The notes: generated by a model not told the origin, from the letters alone. Shown: positions 1 through 8,965, counted from the first letter of the stretch. The stretch is 64,000 bases of DNA from Butyrivibrio sp. INlla16 (GCF_900104155.1 NZ_FMYB01000011.1:1-64000), one strand, 5' to 3'. Numbers and translations: made by a program.

Positions 1-197
1 CGTCTTTCTTCGTATGGCTGGTCATAAACCTTGCATCGCTTACCACATATAGGGCATTTCCATTGCTGCCCTTTGCGAGGATGAATCCTGGCTATAAGAA
101 CCTTTTCATCATAGTGGTTCTTTGAGACTTTGATATCATCAATAATCGTATCATTGACATTTAAGAGTTCCTTGAATAAAGTAGTAGCTGAAGTCAT
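1..197 (-). CDS. ISL3-family transposase, N-terminal fragment (cut by window edge)
   Basis: Reading from the ATG at 197 leftwards gives about 65 residues with no stop before the window ends. The segment carries the start of a zinc-finger motif (KCPICGKRCKVYDQPY) as found at the N-terminus of ISL3 (IS204/IS1001/IS1096/IS1165) transposases. The rest, including the DDE catalytic core, lies outside the window. A purine-rich AGGAT about 7 bases before the ATG could be its ribosome-binding site. Family assignment rests on the zinc-finger context and the general N-terminal pattern. Whether the element is intact cannot be judged from here. Confidence 0.75.
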   Translation of the reverse strand, partial: MTSATTLFKELLNVNDTIIDDIKVSKNHYDEKVLIARIHPRKGQQWKCPICGKRCKVYDQPYEER

Positions 198-368
198 CTG
201 GATCCTTTCCTTTTGTGTTTCTTAGTCAGCTACACTTTAAGGAAAGCCAGATGGCTTTTCAAGTATATATTGTTATGTTGTTAAGGTGCGTAGGCTTCCA
301 CACATATGCCAGAGGCCTCTAATTTCTATTTATACAAAAATACAAAAAATGATTTAGGAGATGAGAAG
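198..368. other. Probable insertion-sequence end and malic-enzyme upstream region
   Basis: This gap between the transposase start and the malic-enzyme start contains a short hairpin (AAAGCC at 243-248 with GGCTTT at 253-258). The IS terminal inverted repeat must lie in or near this stretch, perhaps around the GGCTTCCACACATATGCC segment near 292-310, but the partner end is outside the window so the boundary cannot be fixed. A Shine-Dalgarno TAGGAG (355-360) serves the malic enzyme. I saw no convincing -35/-10 pair. Confidence 0.4.
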
Positions 369-1538
369 ATGAACTATTCAGAAGAGTCACTGCGTCTGCA
401 CGGAGAGTGGAAGGGTAAGATTGAAGTTGTTTCCAGGGTAAAAGTTGAGAATAAAGAAGATCTTTCACTTGCTTATACTCCCGGAGTTGCCCAGCCCTGT
501 CTTGAAATTCAGAAGGATTACGAAAAATCTTACACTCTTACAAGACGTCATAATCTTGTAGCTGTAATTACAGATGGTACAGCTGTTCTTGGTCTAGGCG
601 ATATCGGTCCTGAAGCAGGAATGCCTGTTATGGAGGGTAAATGTGCTCTTTTTAAGGAGTTTGCGGATGTTGATGCTTTTCCTATCTGTATCAGAAGCAA
701 GGATGTCGATGAAATAGTTCGTACTGTTTATCTTATTTCAGGTTCTTTTGGCGGTATTAATCTCGAGGATATCGCAGCACCAAGATGTTTCGAAATTGAG
801 AAGAAATTAAAGGAGCTCTGTGACATTCCCGTATTCCATGATGACCAGCATGGAACAGCAGTGGTTGTTGGTGCAGCGCTTATCAATGCACTGCGAGTCG
901 TAGGTAAAGAAATCTCTGATGCAAAAGTGGTAATCAACGGCGCGGGTTCCGCAGGTATTGCTATTGGTAAGCACCTTCTTAATCTTGGCATAAAACACCT
1001 GAAAATGGTTGACAGAAACGGAATTCTCTGTGCAGGTGTCGAGATGAATTCAGCCCAGGCAGAGATGGCAGATATTACAAATCCCGAGAAATTCAGTGGA
1101 AAGCTTGCAGACGCAATGGAAGGTGCTGATGTATTTATCGGCGTCAGTGCTCCTCATATAGTCTCAAAGGATATGATTATGTCCATGAATGAAAAAGCTA
1201 TTGTTTTTCCTATGGCAAATCCTGTTCCTGAGATTGAGCCTGTGGAAGCGCTTGAAGCCGGTGCAGCAGTTGTCGGCACAGGCAGAAGTGATCATCCCAA
1301 TCAGATTAACAACGTTCTTTGTTTCCCCGGTCTTTTCCGCGGAGCACTGGATGTACGGGCAAAGGACATAACCGAAGAGATGAAACAGGCTGCATCCTAT
1401 GCACTTGCTAATCTTGTATCATCTGATGAATTAAACGAAAAATACATTCTTCCGCTTGCTTTTGATAAGAGAGTGGGACCTGCTGTTGCTGAGGCTGTAG
1501 CAAAAGCTGCAAGAGAATGCGGAGTAGCAAGAATATAA
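369..1538 (+). CDS. Malic enzyme (malate dehydrogenase, oxaloacetate-decarboxylating)
   Basis: Oxidatively decarboxylates malate to pyruvate and CO2 with NAD(P)+, in the cytosol. The 389-residue length fits the short bacterial malic enzymes that lack the phosphotransacetylase tail. Visible motifs: [10 protein letters not shown] with the catalytic Tyr36, [10 protein letters not shown] with Lys91, the metal-binding INLEDIAAP (Glu133, Asp134) and HDDQHGTA (Asp158-159), and the dinucleotide site NGAGSAG (about 190-196). The frame stays open upstream to 306, but the start at 369 has TAGGAG eight bases before it and gives the family's normal N-terminus. It stands alone, with a strong terminator behind it and an IS remnant in front, so its native promoter may have been altered by the insertion. 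Cofactor preference cannot be read from sequence. Confidence 0.93.
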   Translation: MNYSEESLRLHGEWKGKIEVVSRVKVENKEDLSLAYTPGVAQPCLEIQKDYEKSYTLTRRHNLVAVITDGTAVLGLGDIGPEAGMPVMEGKCALFKEFADVDAFPICIRSKDVDEIVRTVYLISGSFGGINLEDIAAPRCFEIEKKLKELCDIPVFHDDQHGTAVVVGAALINALRVVGKEISDAKVVINGAGSAGIAIGKHLLNLGIKHLKMVDRNGILCAGVEMNSAQAEMADITNPEKFSGKLADAMEGADVFIGVSAPHIVSKDMIMSMNEKAIVFPMANPVPEIEPVEALEAGAAVVGTGRSDHPNQINNVLCFPGLFRGALDVRAKDITEEMKQAASYALANLVSSDELNEKYILPLAFDKRVGPAVAEAVAKAARECGVARI

Positions 1539-1551
1539 AACCAAAAAATAC

Positions 1552-1592
1552 AAAACGGCCCGAAGTATAATAAAACTTCGGGCCGTTTTTTT
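1552..1592 (+). terminator. Rho-independent terminator, probably bidirectional
   Basis: A perfect 15-bp stem (1552-1566 with 1575-1589, core ACGGCCCGAAGT) with an 8-base loop runs into a T-tract. The opposite strand also ends in T-rich sequence. It sits between the convergent malic-enzyme and M32-peptidase genes and can serve both. Confidence 0.92.
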
Positions 1593-1606
1593 CTTAAAGT
1601 AAAAAA

Positions 1607-3124
1607 TTATAAGTTATATAATTCTGTGTATTTTTCTTCCAGGTAATCCAGGAAATCATCAGCTGTAAGAGTTCTTCCTGTGATTTCTTTTATCCACTCA
1701 GAAGGTGAAAGACGATCTGCTTTCTTAAAGACATTTTCAGCCATCCAATTATTCAGTGTCCTAAAATCGCCTTTAGCAACAAGATTGCTTATGTCAATTT
1801 CATTTTTCATACGGTTGAAATACATAGCATTATACATATTACCGATTGCATAAGCAGGGAAATAACCAAAGCCAAAGGTCCAGTGAACATCCTGAAGTAC
1901 GCCTTCCCTGTCGTTTTCAGGCTCAATTCCAAGATACCCTTTATATTTTTCATTCCATACCTTTGGAACATCATCTATAACAAGAGTACCTTCAAAGAGC
2001 GCCTTTTCAATTTCATAGCGAATTATTACATGAAATGTATAGGTGAGTTCATCTGCTTCGGTTCTGATAAGGGATGGCTCAACAATATTTAATGCTTCAT
2101 ATAATTCGTTTTCGGAAACATCCTTCATAACCTGAGGAAATACTTCACACACTTTAGGATAAATGAGACTTACAAATTCCTTTGAGCGACCGATTCTGTT
2201 CTCATATAGCCTGGATACAGACTCATGCATCCCCATTGTCTTACCATCATTTATAAAGTGTTCGTGATTTTCTTCCGGAACCAGCATCTCAAAAAGAGCA
2301 TGACCACCCTCATGTATTATTGAATACATGCTTCCTATAAAGTAATTGGGGTAGTAGTGAGTAGTAACACGCACATCATCTTTGCCAAGGCCATTTGTGA
2401 AGGGATGCTCAGAAGTCGTAAATGCACCCCTTTCAAGATCAAAATCAATTGTTTCAAGGAGCCATTTAGCAATTTTCGCCTGTTGTTCGTCAGTAACCTC
2501 TATTTCAAGAAAATCTCTTCTGATATTCTTTTTGCTGTTCTTGATTTTATCAAGAAGAGGAAGCAGCCTTTCCTTGCACTTTCCAAAGCACTCATCCAAA
2601 ACATCTGTTGTAATATCACGCTCATAATCATCAAGAAGCTGGTTATATACTGATCCGCCGGCATTGATATCCCTTAATTTGATTATTTCCTTATTCATCT
2701 CAAAGACATTTTTAAATGATTCTCTGAACATGGAAAAATCGGATGCTTCCCTTGCTTTTGACCAGTCGACAAAAGCTTTATTGTAAACCAATGAAATCTC
2801 CATATTCTTTTCGGGTGTTATGTTTTTTTCTTTAATATATGCTCTGTGAAGCTGATCAGCCAAAACAGTATCCCATTCATTAAGTTCATCCTTGTGCTCA
2901 TAGAGATATTCCGCAGCTTCCGTGAATTTTGCATCTTTAGCTATTTTGAAAGCCTGGTTGCTGAGAAAAGCTGATACCTCCCCCTGAGTCTCCATCCCCT
3001 TAACAGGACAAATTGTCTCCTGATCATAGGACAAAATTCTGCATGCATGATTATACGTCTCAATTTCTTTAGACGCCTTAAGAATATAATTTAATTTTTC
3101 CTGTGTTTCCTTTGTCATATTCAT
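1607..3124 (-). CDS. Carboxypeptidase M32 (Taq carboxypeptidase family)
   Basis: Zinc metallocarboxypeptidase that trims C-terminal residues from peptides in the cytosol. The 505-residue length is typical for M32. Visible motifs in order: HPF (240-242), DDVRVTT (249-255), the zinc site HEGGH (271-275) with Glu272 as the general base, and MHES (299-302) supplying the third zinc ligand Glu301. Two ATGs lie at 3124 and 3118. The purine tract AGAAAGAGAGA directly before the first is better spaced for the second, so the mature start may be two residues later. It is divergent from the transporter operon, convergent with the malic enzyme, and monocistronic. Confidence 0.93.
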   Translation of the reverse strand: MNMTKETQEKLNYILKASKEIETYNHACRILSYDQETICPVKGMETQGEVSAFLSNQAFKIAKDAKFTEAAEYLYEHKDELNEWDTVLADQLHRAYIKEKNITPEKNMEISLVYNKAFVDWSKAREASDFSMFRESFKNVFEMNKEIIKLRDINAGGSVYNQLLDDYERDITTDVLDECFGKCKERLLPLLDKIKNSKKNIRRDFLEIEVTDEQQAKIAKWLLETIDFDLERGAFTTSEHPFTNGLGKDDVRVTTHYYPNYFIGSMYSIIHEGGHALFEMLVPEENHEHFINDGKTMGMHESVSRLYENRIGRSKEFVSLIYPKVCEVFPQVMKDVSENELYEALNIVEPSLIRTEADELTYTFHVIIRYEIEKALFEGTLVIDDVPKVWNEKYKGYLGIEPENDREGVLQDVHWTFGFGYFPAYAIGNMYNAMYFNRMKNEIDISNLVAKGDFRTLNNWMAENVFKKADRLSPSEWIKEITGRTLTADDFLDYLEEKYTELYNL

Positions 3125-3150
3125 TCTCTCTTTCTGAAAATAATATAATT

Positions 3151-3179
3151 ATTGTATATCACCTTATGTTAACCTTCAA
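3151..3179 (-). promoter_or_regulatory. Candidate sigma-A promoter of the M32 peptidase
   Basis: On the minus strand TTGAAG (3174-3179) is separated by 17 bases from TACAAT (3151-3156), about 27 bases before the start codon. Good match by eye. Confidence 0.55.
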
Positions 3180-3257
3180 TATAGATCACTTTTTCAAAAA
3201 GAATGAAAAATATTAGTCAAATCATGAAGGAATTAATCTCCGAATTGATATTTTTTA

Positions 3258-3286
3258 TTGTTTTTTTTGAGTTTTCTCTATATAAT
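3258..3286 (+). promoter_or_regulatory. Candidate sigma-A promoter of the ABC transporter operon
   Basis: TTGTTT (3258-3263), a 17-base spacer, then a perfect TATAAT (3281-3286). The predicted start, about 3293, leaves a 40-base leader before the lipoprotein gene. Confidence 0.6.
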
Positions 3287-3297
3287 TGCATTTATAA

Positions 3298-3311
3298 AGT
3301 TAACGCTTTAA
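3298..3311 (+). promoter_or_regulatory. LacI/CcpA-type operator-like palindrome
   Basis: AGTTAACGCTTTAA reads on the other strand as TTAAAGCGTTAACT. This matches the cre consensus TGWAANCGNTNWCA except at position 2 and the last base. It lies at or just after the predicted transcription start, where a LacI-family repressor would block initiation. Nearby AAGTT/AACTT arms add weak symmetry. Confidence 0.35.
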
Positions 3312-3332
3312 AACTTCAAAGGAGGAAAGTGT

Positions 3333-4649
3333 ATGAGAAAGTTAATTGGCGTTATGACCGCCACCGTTATGCTCTCCACAATGCTTATGGCTTGTGGTAA
3401 TAGCGGCGCTGCTACTATCGAGACTGTAGAAGAGGATACTGCACAGACAGAGACCGCTGCAGATACTAATGAAGATGCGGCAACTGATGAGACAGCTGAT
3501 GCTGAAACATCAGAGGAAGCTACAGAGGTGGCTTCAGGAGATTACCATATTGGTATTGTAACAGGATCTGTATCCCAGTCTGAGGATGACAGAAGAGGTG
3601 CTGAGGCATTTCAGGCAAAGTACGGAGAGGACAGAGTTATTCTTGCAACCTATCCCGACAACTTTACCGAAGAGCTTGAGACAACTATCCAGACAATCGT
3701 TAATCTTTCAGATGATGCCGATATGAAGGCTATCATCGTAAACCAGGCTATTCCCGGAACAACAGAAGCATTCCGTCAGATCAAGGAGAGAAGACCTGAC
3801 ATCATCTGTATTGCAGGTGAGTCACATGAGGATCTTCCTGAAATTGGAAGCGCAGCTGATCTTGTATGTAACAACGACTTTGTTGCTCGCGGATATCTTA
3901 TCATCCGTACAGCGCACGAGCTTGGATGTGACACATTCGTTCACATTTCATTCCCTCGTCATCTGTCCTATGAGACAATGAGCCGTCGTGTTGCAATTAT
4001 GAAGGCTGCTTGTGAAGAGTTCGGTATGGAATTCGTTATGGAGTCAGCTCCCGATCCGACAACAGACGTAGGTGTTCCCGGAGCACAGGCTTACATCGCT
4101 GAGCATGTTCCGGAGTGGGTTGAAAAGTATGGTCAGAACTCTGCTTACTTCTGTACAAATGATGCTCACACAGAGCCCCTTCTCAGAGGACTTCTTGAGA
4201 ACGGTGGTTACTTCATCGAAGCAGACCTTCCTTCACCTCTTATGGGATATCCCGGAGCACTTGGTCTTGACCTCACAGAAGAGGCAGGTGACTTTGAGAA
4301 GATCCTTGCTAAGGTTGAGAGCGCAGTTGTAGAAAAAGGCGGCGCAGGAAGATTCGGAACATGGGCATACTCTTATGGCTACACTGTTTCAGCAGGTCTT
4401 GCACAGCATGCTATGAATGTAATCGATGGCAAGAGCGAACTCACAAATATCGATGATATTTCAAAGGCATACGAAGTATTTTCACCCGGTGCAGCATGGA
4501 ACGGTTCCAACTACACCAACGCAGATACAGGAGTTAAGGCAGACAACACCTTCCTGATCTACCAGGATACATACATCATGGGTGATCCCGGAAAATACAT
4601 GGGTTCAACCGAGGTTGAGGTTCCTGAAAAGTACTTCACAACAAAATAA
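3333..4649 (+). CDS. DUF3798-type substrate-binding lipoprotein
   Basis: A 438-residue exported lipoprotein: signal peptide 1-20, lipobox LMAC with Cys21. Residues 22-71 form a Glu/Asp/Thr/Ala-rich linker. From about residue 72 follows a domain beginning DYHIGIVTGSVSQSEDD, resembling a periplasmic-binding-protein fold and recognised as DUF3798. AAAGGAGG (3318-3325) gives an excellent ribosome-binding site for the ATG at 3333. It is first in an operon with a Rbs/Mgl-like ATPase and two permeases, so it most likely captures the transported ligand at the outer face of the membrane. The ligand is unknown; the neighbours suggest a sugar, nucleoside or similar small molecule. Family name is from memory; the solute-binding role is inferred from context. 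Confidence 0.82.
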   Translation: MRKLIGVMTATVMLSTMLMACGNSGAATIETVEEDTAQTETAADTNEDAATDETADAETSEEATEVASGDYHIGIVTGSVSQSEDDRRGAEAFQAKYGEDRVILATYPDNFTEELETTIQTIVNLSDDADMKAIIVNQAIPGTTEAFRQIKERRPDIICIAGESHEDLPEIGSAADLVCNNDFVARGYLIIRTAHELGCDTFVHISFPRHLSYETMSRRVAIMKAACEEFGMEFVMESAPDPTTDVGVPGAQAYIAEHVPEWVEKYGQNSAYFCTNDAHTEPLLRGLLENGGYFIEADLPSPLMGYPGALGLDLTEEAGDFEKILAKVESAVVEKGGAGRFGTWAYSYGYTVSAGLAQHAMNVIDGKSELTNIDDISKAYEVFSPGAAWNGSNYTNADTGVKADNTFLIYQDTYIMGDPGKYMGSTEVEVPEKYFTTK

Positions 4650-4659
4650 GATTTACCTT

Positions 4660-4695
4660 ATGTGGGGAGATGCTTTTTATCTCCCCATATTTTGA
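4660..4695 (+). terminator. Intra-operon hairpin after the lipoprotein gene
   Basis: A 12-bp stem (4660-4671 with 4679-4690, core GGGGAGAT/ATCTCCCC, one G-T pair) with a 7-base loop, followed by only a short T-tract. It is placed between the binding protein and the ATPase. Such hairpins often cause partial termination or protect the upstream mRNA, giving more binding protein than membrane components. Confidence 0.65.
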
Positions 4696-4716
4696 GGTAT
4701 GGAAAGGTTTTAAATA

Positions 4717-6303
4717 ATGGGTAAAGCACCACTACTTGAAATGAAAAGCATAAAAAAGGACTTCTTTGGTAATCAGGTCCTTACCGACATCAACCTTACC
4801 TTGAATGAGGGCGAGGTAATAGGTCTTTGCGGAGAAAACGGTGCCGGAAAATCCACGCTAATGAAAATTCTGTTTGGAGCAGATTCCATACGTGAAACAG
4901 GCGGATTTGGCGGAGATATTATTCTGAACGGTGAAAAGGTTTCATTTCAGTCCCCGTTTGATGCCATTGCCGCAGGTATCGGGATGGTACATCAGGAATT
5001 TTCACTTATTCCCGGATTTACGGCTACAGAAAACATTTTATTAAACAGAGAATCAAAGAAAAAAAGTGTTCTTTCACAGCTTTTCAGTGACCGTATGGAT
5101 ACACTGGATCGTAAGGATATGGATACACGCGCCGATGAAGCTATTCAGAAAATGGGCGTTAATATAGATAAAAACATGCTTACTTCAAACATGCCTGTAG
5201 GCCATAAGCAGTTTACAGAGATTGCAAGAGAGCTTTCAAAGGAGCAGTTAAAGCTTCTTATTCTTGACGAACCCACTGCGGTTTTGACAGAAAAAGAGGC
5301 AGAGGCTCTTCTTGATTCTATCCGAGGCATGTCTAAAAGAGGTATAGCTGTTATTTTCATAACACACAGACTTGGAGAAATTCTCTCGGTATGTGACAGA
5401 GTCATTACCATGCGTGATGGCTATGTAGTTAACGAATCCGCAACAAAGGATACAAGTGTTGCTGATATCACTAAATGGATGGTCGGCCGTGACGTAGCGG
5501 GTTCCGATGCCAATCATGTTACCGAAGATCTCGGAGCTGACAAAAAGATCGTTATGTCTATCAGAAAGCTTTGGGTTGATATGCCTGGTGAAACCGTGCG
5601 AAATGTCAATCTTGACGTCAGAGAGGGCGAAATTTTAGGTATCGGCGGTCTTGCAGGTCAGGGTAAGCTTGGTATTCCGAACGGAGTTATGGGACTATAT
5701 CAGGCCGGAGGAACCGTTACTTTCGAAGGCAATGATATTCCCTTAAATAATCCGAGAAAATGTCTTGATTCATCATTTGCTTTTGTATCAGAGGATAGAA
5801 GAGGAGTCGGTCTTCTTTTAGACGAATCCCTAGAGTGGAATATTTCTTTCCCTGCAATGCAGATTCAGGACAAGTTTTTGAAAAAATATCTCGGAGGCAT
5901 GATTAAATGGAGAGATGACTCCGCAATTAAAGCAGTCACCGACAAATATATTGATGAACTTAAAATTAAGTGCACAAGCTCAACTCAGAAAGCAAAAGAG
6001 CTTTCAGGTGGTAATCAACAGAAGGTATGTCTTGCAAAAGCCTTTGCTCTTGAACCTAAGCTGCTTTTTGTAAGCGAACCTACAAGAGGTATCGATGTAG
6101 GTGCTAAATCACTGGTGCTTGATGCTTTGAAAAAGTTCAATAAAGAAAAAGGCGTAACAATTGTCATGGTATCCTCCGAGTTGGAAGAGCTTAGAAGAAC
6201 CTGTGACAGGATAGCGATCGTTTCAGGCGGAAAGGTTGCAGGTATACTCCCTGCAGGTGAACAGCTTGAAAAATTCGGCGAACTTATGCTGCAAAACTGT
6301 TAA
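4717..6303 (+). CDS. Sugar-type ABC transporter ATPase with two nucleotide-binding domains
   Basis: A 528-residue tandem ATPase of the RbsA/MglA class energising import. Domain 1 has a good Walker A (GENGAGKST, 39-47), Walker B LLILDEP (180-186) and H-loop His217, but the signature is degenerate (MPVGHKQFTEIA instead of LSxGQ). Domain 2 has a degenerate Walker A (GLAGQGKLG) but a canonical signature ELSGGNQQK and a VSEPTRGID segment in place of the Walker B region. Such asymmetry is usual for this class. It is followed by two permeases almost without gaps. The start codon has GGAAAGG about 10 bases upstream. Substrate cannot be read from the ATPase. Confidence 0.92.
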   Translation: MGKAPLLEMKSIKKDFFGNQVLTDINLTLNEGEVIGLCGENGAGKSTLMKILFGADSIRETGGFGGDIILNGEKVSFQSPFDAIAAGIGMVHQEFSLIPGFTATENILLNRESKKKSVLSQLFSDRMDTLDRKDMDTRADEAIQKMGVNIDKNMLTSNMPVGHKQFTEIARELSKEQLKLLILDEPTAVLTEKEAEALLDSIRGMSKRGIAVIFITHRLGEILSVCDRVITMRDGYVVNESATKDTSVADITKWMVGRDVAGSDANHVTEDLGADKKIVMSIRKLWVDMPGETVRNVNLDVREGEILGIGGLAGQGKLGIPNGVMGLYQAGGTVTFEGNDIPLNNPRKCLDSSFAFVSEDRRGVGLLLDESLEWNISFPAMQIQDKFLKKYLGGMIKWRDDSAIKAVTDKYIDELKIKCTSSTQKAKELSGGNQQKVCLAKAFALEPKLLFVSEPTRGIDVGAKSLVLDALKKFNKEKGVTIVMVSSELEELRRTCDRIAIVSGGKVAGILPAGEQLEKFGELMLQNC

Positions 6304-6316
6304 GGAGTAATACGTG

Positions 6317-7387
6317 ATGAGTGAACAGACAACTACGATCACATTTAAAGATAGGGCAAGAAGCATAGCCAAGGATTTCGGCCTTCCGAGACTTATTATT
6401 ACCGGTTTCCTTGTACTTTTACTTGTTGTTTCGCCCTTTGTGGGAGCTGATCTACCCACACAGATTTCAAATATTATTAACCGCTTTAGCTGGAACGGAA
6501 TTCTTGTACTGGCAATGGTACCTATGGTTCATTCCGGTTGCGGACTGAATTTCGGCCTTCCTCTTGGAATTATTTCCGGTCTTTTAGGTGCAACTCTTTC
6601 AATAGAGCTTGGTTTTACAGGAACTATGTCATTCTTCATGGCAATTCTTCTTGCAACACCCTTTGCTCTGGTATTCGGAAGTGTTTACGGTTGGCTACTT
6701 AACAAAATTAAGGGTGGAGAGATGATGATTGCAACATATGTTGGATTTTCATCAGTTTCTCTTATGTGTATGATGTGGCTTCTTCTTCCTTACCACAGTC
6801 CCAACATGGTATGGGGTATGGCAGGCAAAGGTCTCAGAACTACAATTTCCCTTGAAGGTTACTATACTCAGGCTCTTGCAAAGATTCTTCAGATCAATAT
6901 AGGTAATCTTTCAATACCTACAGGAGCCCTTATTTTCTTTGCGCTTCTTGCTTTCCTTATGTGGGCTTTCCTTCATACAAAGACAGGAACCGCTATGACT
7001 GCAGTTGGTTCAAATCCTGAATTTGCCAGATCTGCAGGAATTAATGTAAACAAAATAAGACTTATTTCCGTTGTAATGTCCACATGGCTTGCAGCTATAG
7101 GCATTCTTGTTTATGAGCAGGGATTTGGCTTTATTCAGCTCTATATGGCACCTTTTTACATGGCGCTTCCTGCTGTATCCGCAATCCTTATAGGTGGAGC
7201 ATCCGTTAATAAAGCTTCAATCATGAATGTTATTATAGGAACAATCCTTTTCCAGGGTATTGTAACAATGACACCTACAGTAATGAACAATATGATTCAT
7301 CTTGATATGAGTGAGGTTATCAGAATAATTGTTTCCAACGGTATGATTCTGTATGCACTTACAAGAAAAACGGAGGGAGCAAAATGA
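6317..7387 (+). CDS. ABC transporter permease 1 (BPD_transp_2/RbsC-like)
   Basis: A 356-residue integral membrane protein with about nine hydrophobic segments and the cytoplasmic coupling region TAMTAVGSNPEFARSAGIN characteristic of the RbsC/LivH/BmpC permease family. Initiation could be GTG at 6314 or ATG at 6317. AAGGAG overlapping the ATPase stop codon is best spaced for the ATG. The gene ends in a four-base ATGA overlap with permease 2, so the two are probably translationally coupled and form a heterodimeric channel. Confidence 0.9.
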   Translation: MSEQTTTITFKDRARSIAKDFGLPRLIITGFLVLLLVVSPFVGADLPTQISNIINRFSWNGILVLAMVPMVHSGCGLNFGLPLGIISGLLGATLSIELGFTGTMSFFMAILLATPFALVFGSVYGWLLNKIKGGEMMIATYVGFSSVSLMCMMWLLLPYHSPNMVWGMAGKGLRTTISLEGYYTQALAKILQINIGNLSIPTGALIFFALLAFLMWAFLHTKTGTAMTAVGSNPEFARSAGINVNKIRLISVVMSTWLAAIGILVYEQGFGFIQLYMAPFYMALPAVSAILIGGASVNKASIMNVIIGTILFQGIVTMTPTVMNNMIHLDMSEVIRIIVSNGMILYALTRKTEGAK

Positions 7388-8490
7388 GTAAAAATAGTTT
7401 AGGCGATTACCTCAGAAGGTTTTCAGTACCTCTTATGTTTCTTCTTATATGTGCGGTATGTGCGCCGATTTCAGGACTTTCTCCGAGCTATCTGGCAAAT
7501 GAGATTGTTACAAGAATGGGAAGAAATGCATTTTTGATCCTTAGCCTTCTTATTCCGATTATGGCCGGAATGGGTCTTAACTTTTCAATGACTCTTGGAG
7601 CTATGGCAGGAGAGATTGGTCTTATACTTGTATGTGATTGGCAGATTGTCGGAATCCCCGGTATGGTACTTGCCATGATCATTTCAATACCGATTTCTGC
7701 ACTGCTTGGTCTTTTCTGCGGAAAAGTGCTCAATATGGCTAAAGGGCGTGAGATGATCACGAGTTATATTATAAGTTTCTTTATCAACGGTATTTACCAG
7801 CTTGTTGTACTTTACCTTATGGGACCTGTTATTCCAATTAAGCACGGTACAATCAAGCTTCCCAGAGGCTATGGTGTCAGAAACACAGTATCACTTTTAT
7901 CCATGAGACAAAAGCTTGATAACCTTATTCCTCTTACCATTGCAGGAGTAAAGATACCTGTCGCAACTTTCATTATCGTGTTCTTATTATGCCTTGTTAT
8001 CATCTGGTTCAGAAAGACTAAGCTTGGTCAGGATATGAGAGCAGTCGGACAGGATATGGAAGTAGCTAGAGATGCCGGAATAGATGTTGAGCGTACCAGA
8101 ATTATATCAATGGTTCTTTCTACAGTATTTGCAGGCATTGGTATGATCATCTATCTCCAGAATATGGGTAATATTGCAACCTACAGCTCACATTCACAGA
8201 TTGGTATGTTCTGTATTGCAGCACTCCTTGTCGGAGGTGCTTCTGTAGATAAAGCATCTATCGGAAATGTGTTCCTTGGAATAATACTTTTCCACACAAT
8301 GTTTATCGTTGCTCCTAAGGCTGGAACTGTTATTACCGGCGATTCCATGATAGGAGAGTATTTCCGCGTATTTGTTTCCTATGCGGTTATTACAGTTGCA
8401 CTTATAATGTATGAGACAAATAAGAGAAAGAATAAATCAAAAGAGAGCCAGCAGCTTGCTTTGTCTCAGGAGGAGGAAGTAAATGGATAA
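7384..8490 (+). CDS. ABC transporter permease 2 (BPD_transp_2/RbsC-like)
   Basis: A 368-residue multi-pass protein related to permease 1, with the corresponding coupling motif MRAVGQDMEVARDAGID and a conserved late segment LLVGGASVDKASIGN. It begins inside the stop of permease 1 and overlaps the next gene by 8 bases. Together with permease 1 and the double ATPase it completes an importer. The last 25 residues are a charged cytoplasmic tail (KRKNKSKESQQ). Confidence 0.9.
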   Translation: MSKNSLGDYLRRFSVPLMFLLICAVCAPISGLSPSYLANEIVTRMGRNAFLILSLLIPIMAGMGLNFSMTLGAMAGEIGLILVCDWQIVGIPGMVLAMIISIPISALLGLFCGKVLNMAKGREMITSYIISFFINGIYQLVVLYLMGPVIPIKHGTIKLPRGYGVRNTVSLLSMRQKLDNLIPLTIAGVKIPVATFIIVFLLCLVIIWFRKTKLGQDMRAVGQDMEVARDAGIDVERTRIISMVLSTVFAGIGMIIYLQNMGNIATYSSHSQIGMFCIAALLVGGASVDKASIGNVFLGIILFHTMFIVAPKAGTVITGDSMIGEYFRVFVSYAVITVALIMYETNKRKNKSKESQQLALSQEEEVNG

Positions 8491-8965
8491 ATCAAAGAAA
8501 AAAGTCCTGATATATCGCATTATAGCTCTTGTAGTCCTCGTCCTGATTGCAACAGCCATGTTTATAATCGGCAGAGGACATACAGTATATTTTGATAATA
8601 AACCACTTGAATACGGTGGAAAAACAATAGACGAAGTTCCTTATAAGATAGATGTCCTCGTAAACGGCGAAAAGGTAGCATCTATTAAAGAGGGCGAACG
8701 TGGTATGGTTGATACCATGGGTCAGAACTTCAATATGCAGCTTCTTGTAACCAAAGAAAAAGATGGTAAAACCTCTAAAATTCAGGTAGGACTTCCGTTG
8801 CCATATAATATGGACGGAATTATATTAAACCTTCCGGCAATGCTTGCAGGATTACCGCAGGATGCATATATTTCAGAATTTATTCCGACACCATCAGCTG
8901 CAGAACTTGAAGATGAAGAAGTTGTAACTGATGAAACCGAAGGACTTATGGATTTCGGTGAATAA
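8483..8965 (+). CDS. Small membrane-anchored protein of the DUF3798 transporter operon (DUF6672-like)
   Basis: A 160-residue protein with a basic N-terminus, one transmembrane segment (about 10-29), and an extracytoplasmic beta-rich domain containing HTVYFDNKPLEYGGK and DVLVNGEKVASIKEGERG. It ends in an acidic tail. There is no lipobox or enzymatic motif. It overlaps the second permease by 8 bases and a terminator follows, so it is the last gene of the operon. From memory it resembles the family annotated DUF6672, seen with DUF3798 transporters; I am not certain of the number. Function is unknown; an accessory subunit linking binding protein and permease is one possibility. Confidence 0.75.
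   Translation: MDKSKKKVLIYRIIALVVLVLIATAMFIIGRGHTVYFDNKPLEYGGKTIDEVPYKIDVLVNGEKVASIKEGERGMVDTMGQNFNMQLLVTKEKDGKTSKIQVGLPLPYNMDGIILNLPAMLAGLPQDAYISEFIPTPSAAELEDEEVVTDETEGLMDFGE

Noticed and set aside
3203..3400. Open frame overlapping the lipoprotein start in another phase
   Set aside because: It covers the promoter and leader, has no ribosome-binding site and ends inside the lipoprotein gene; treated as a shadow frame.
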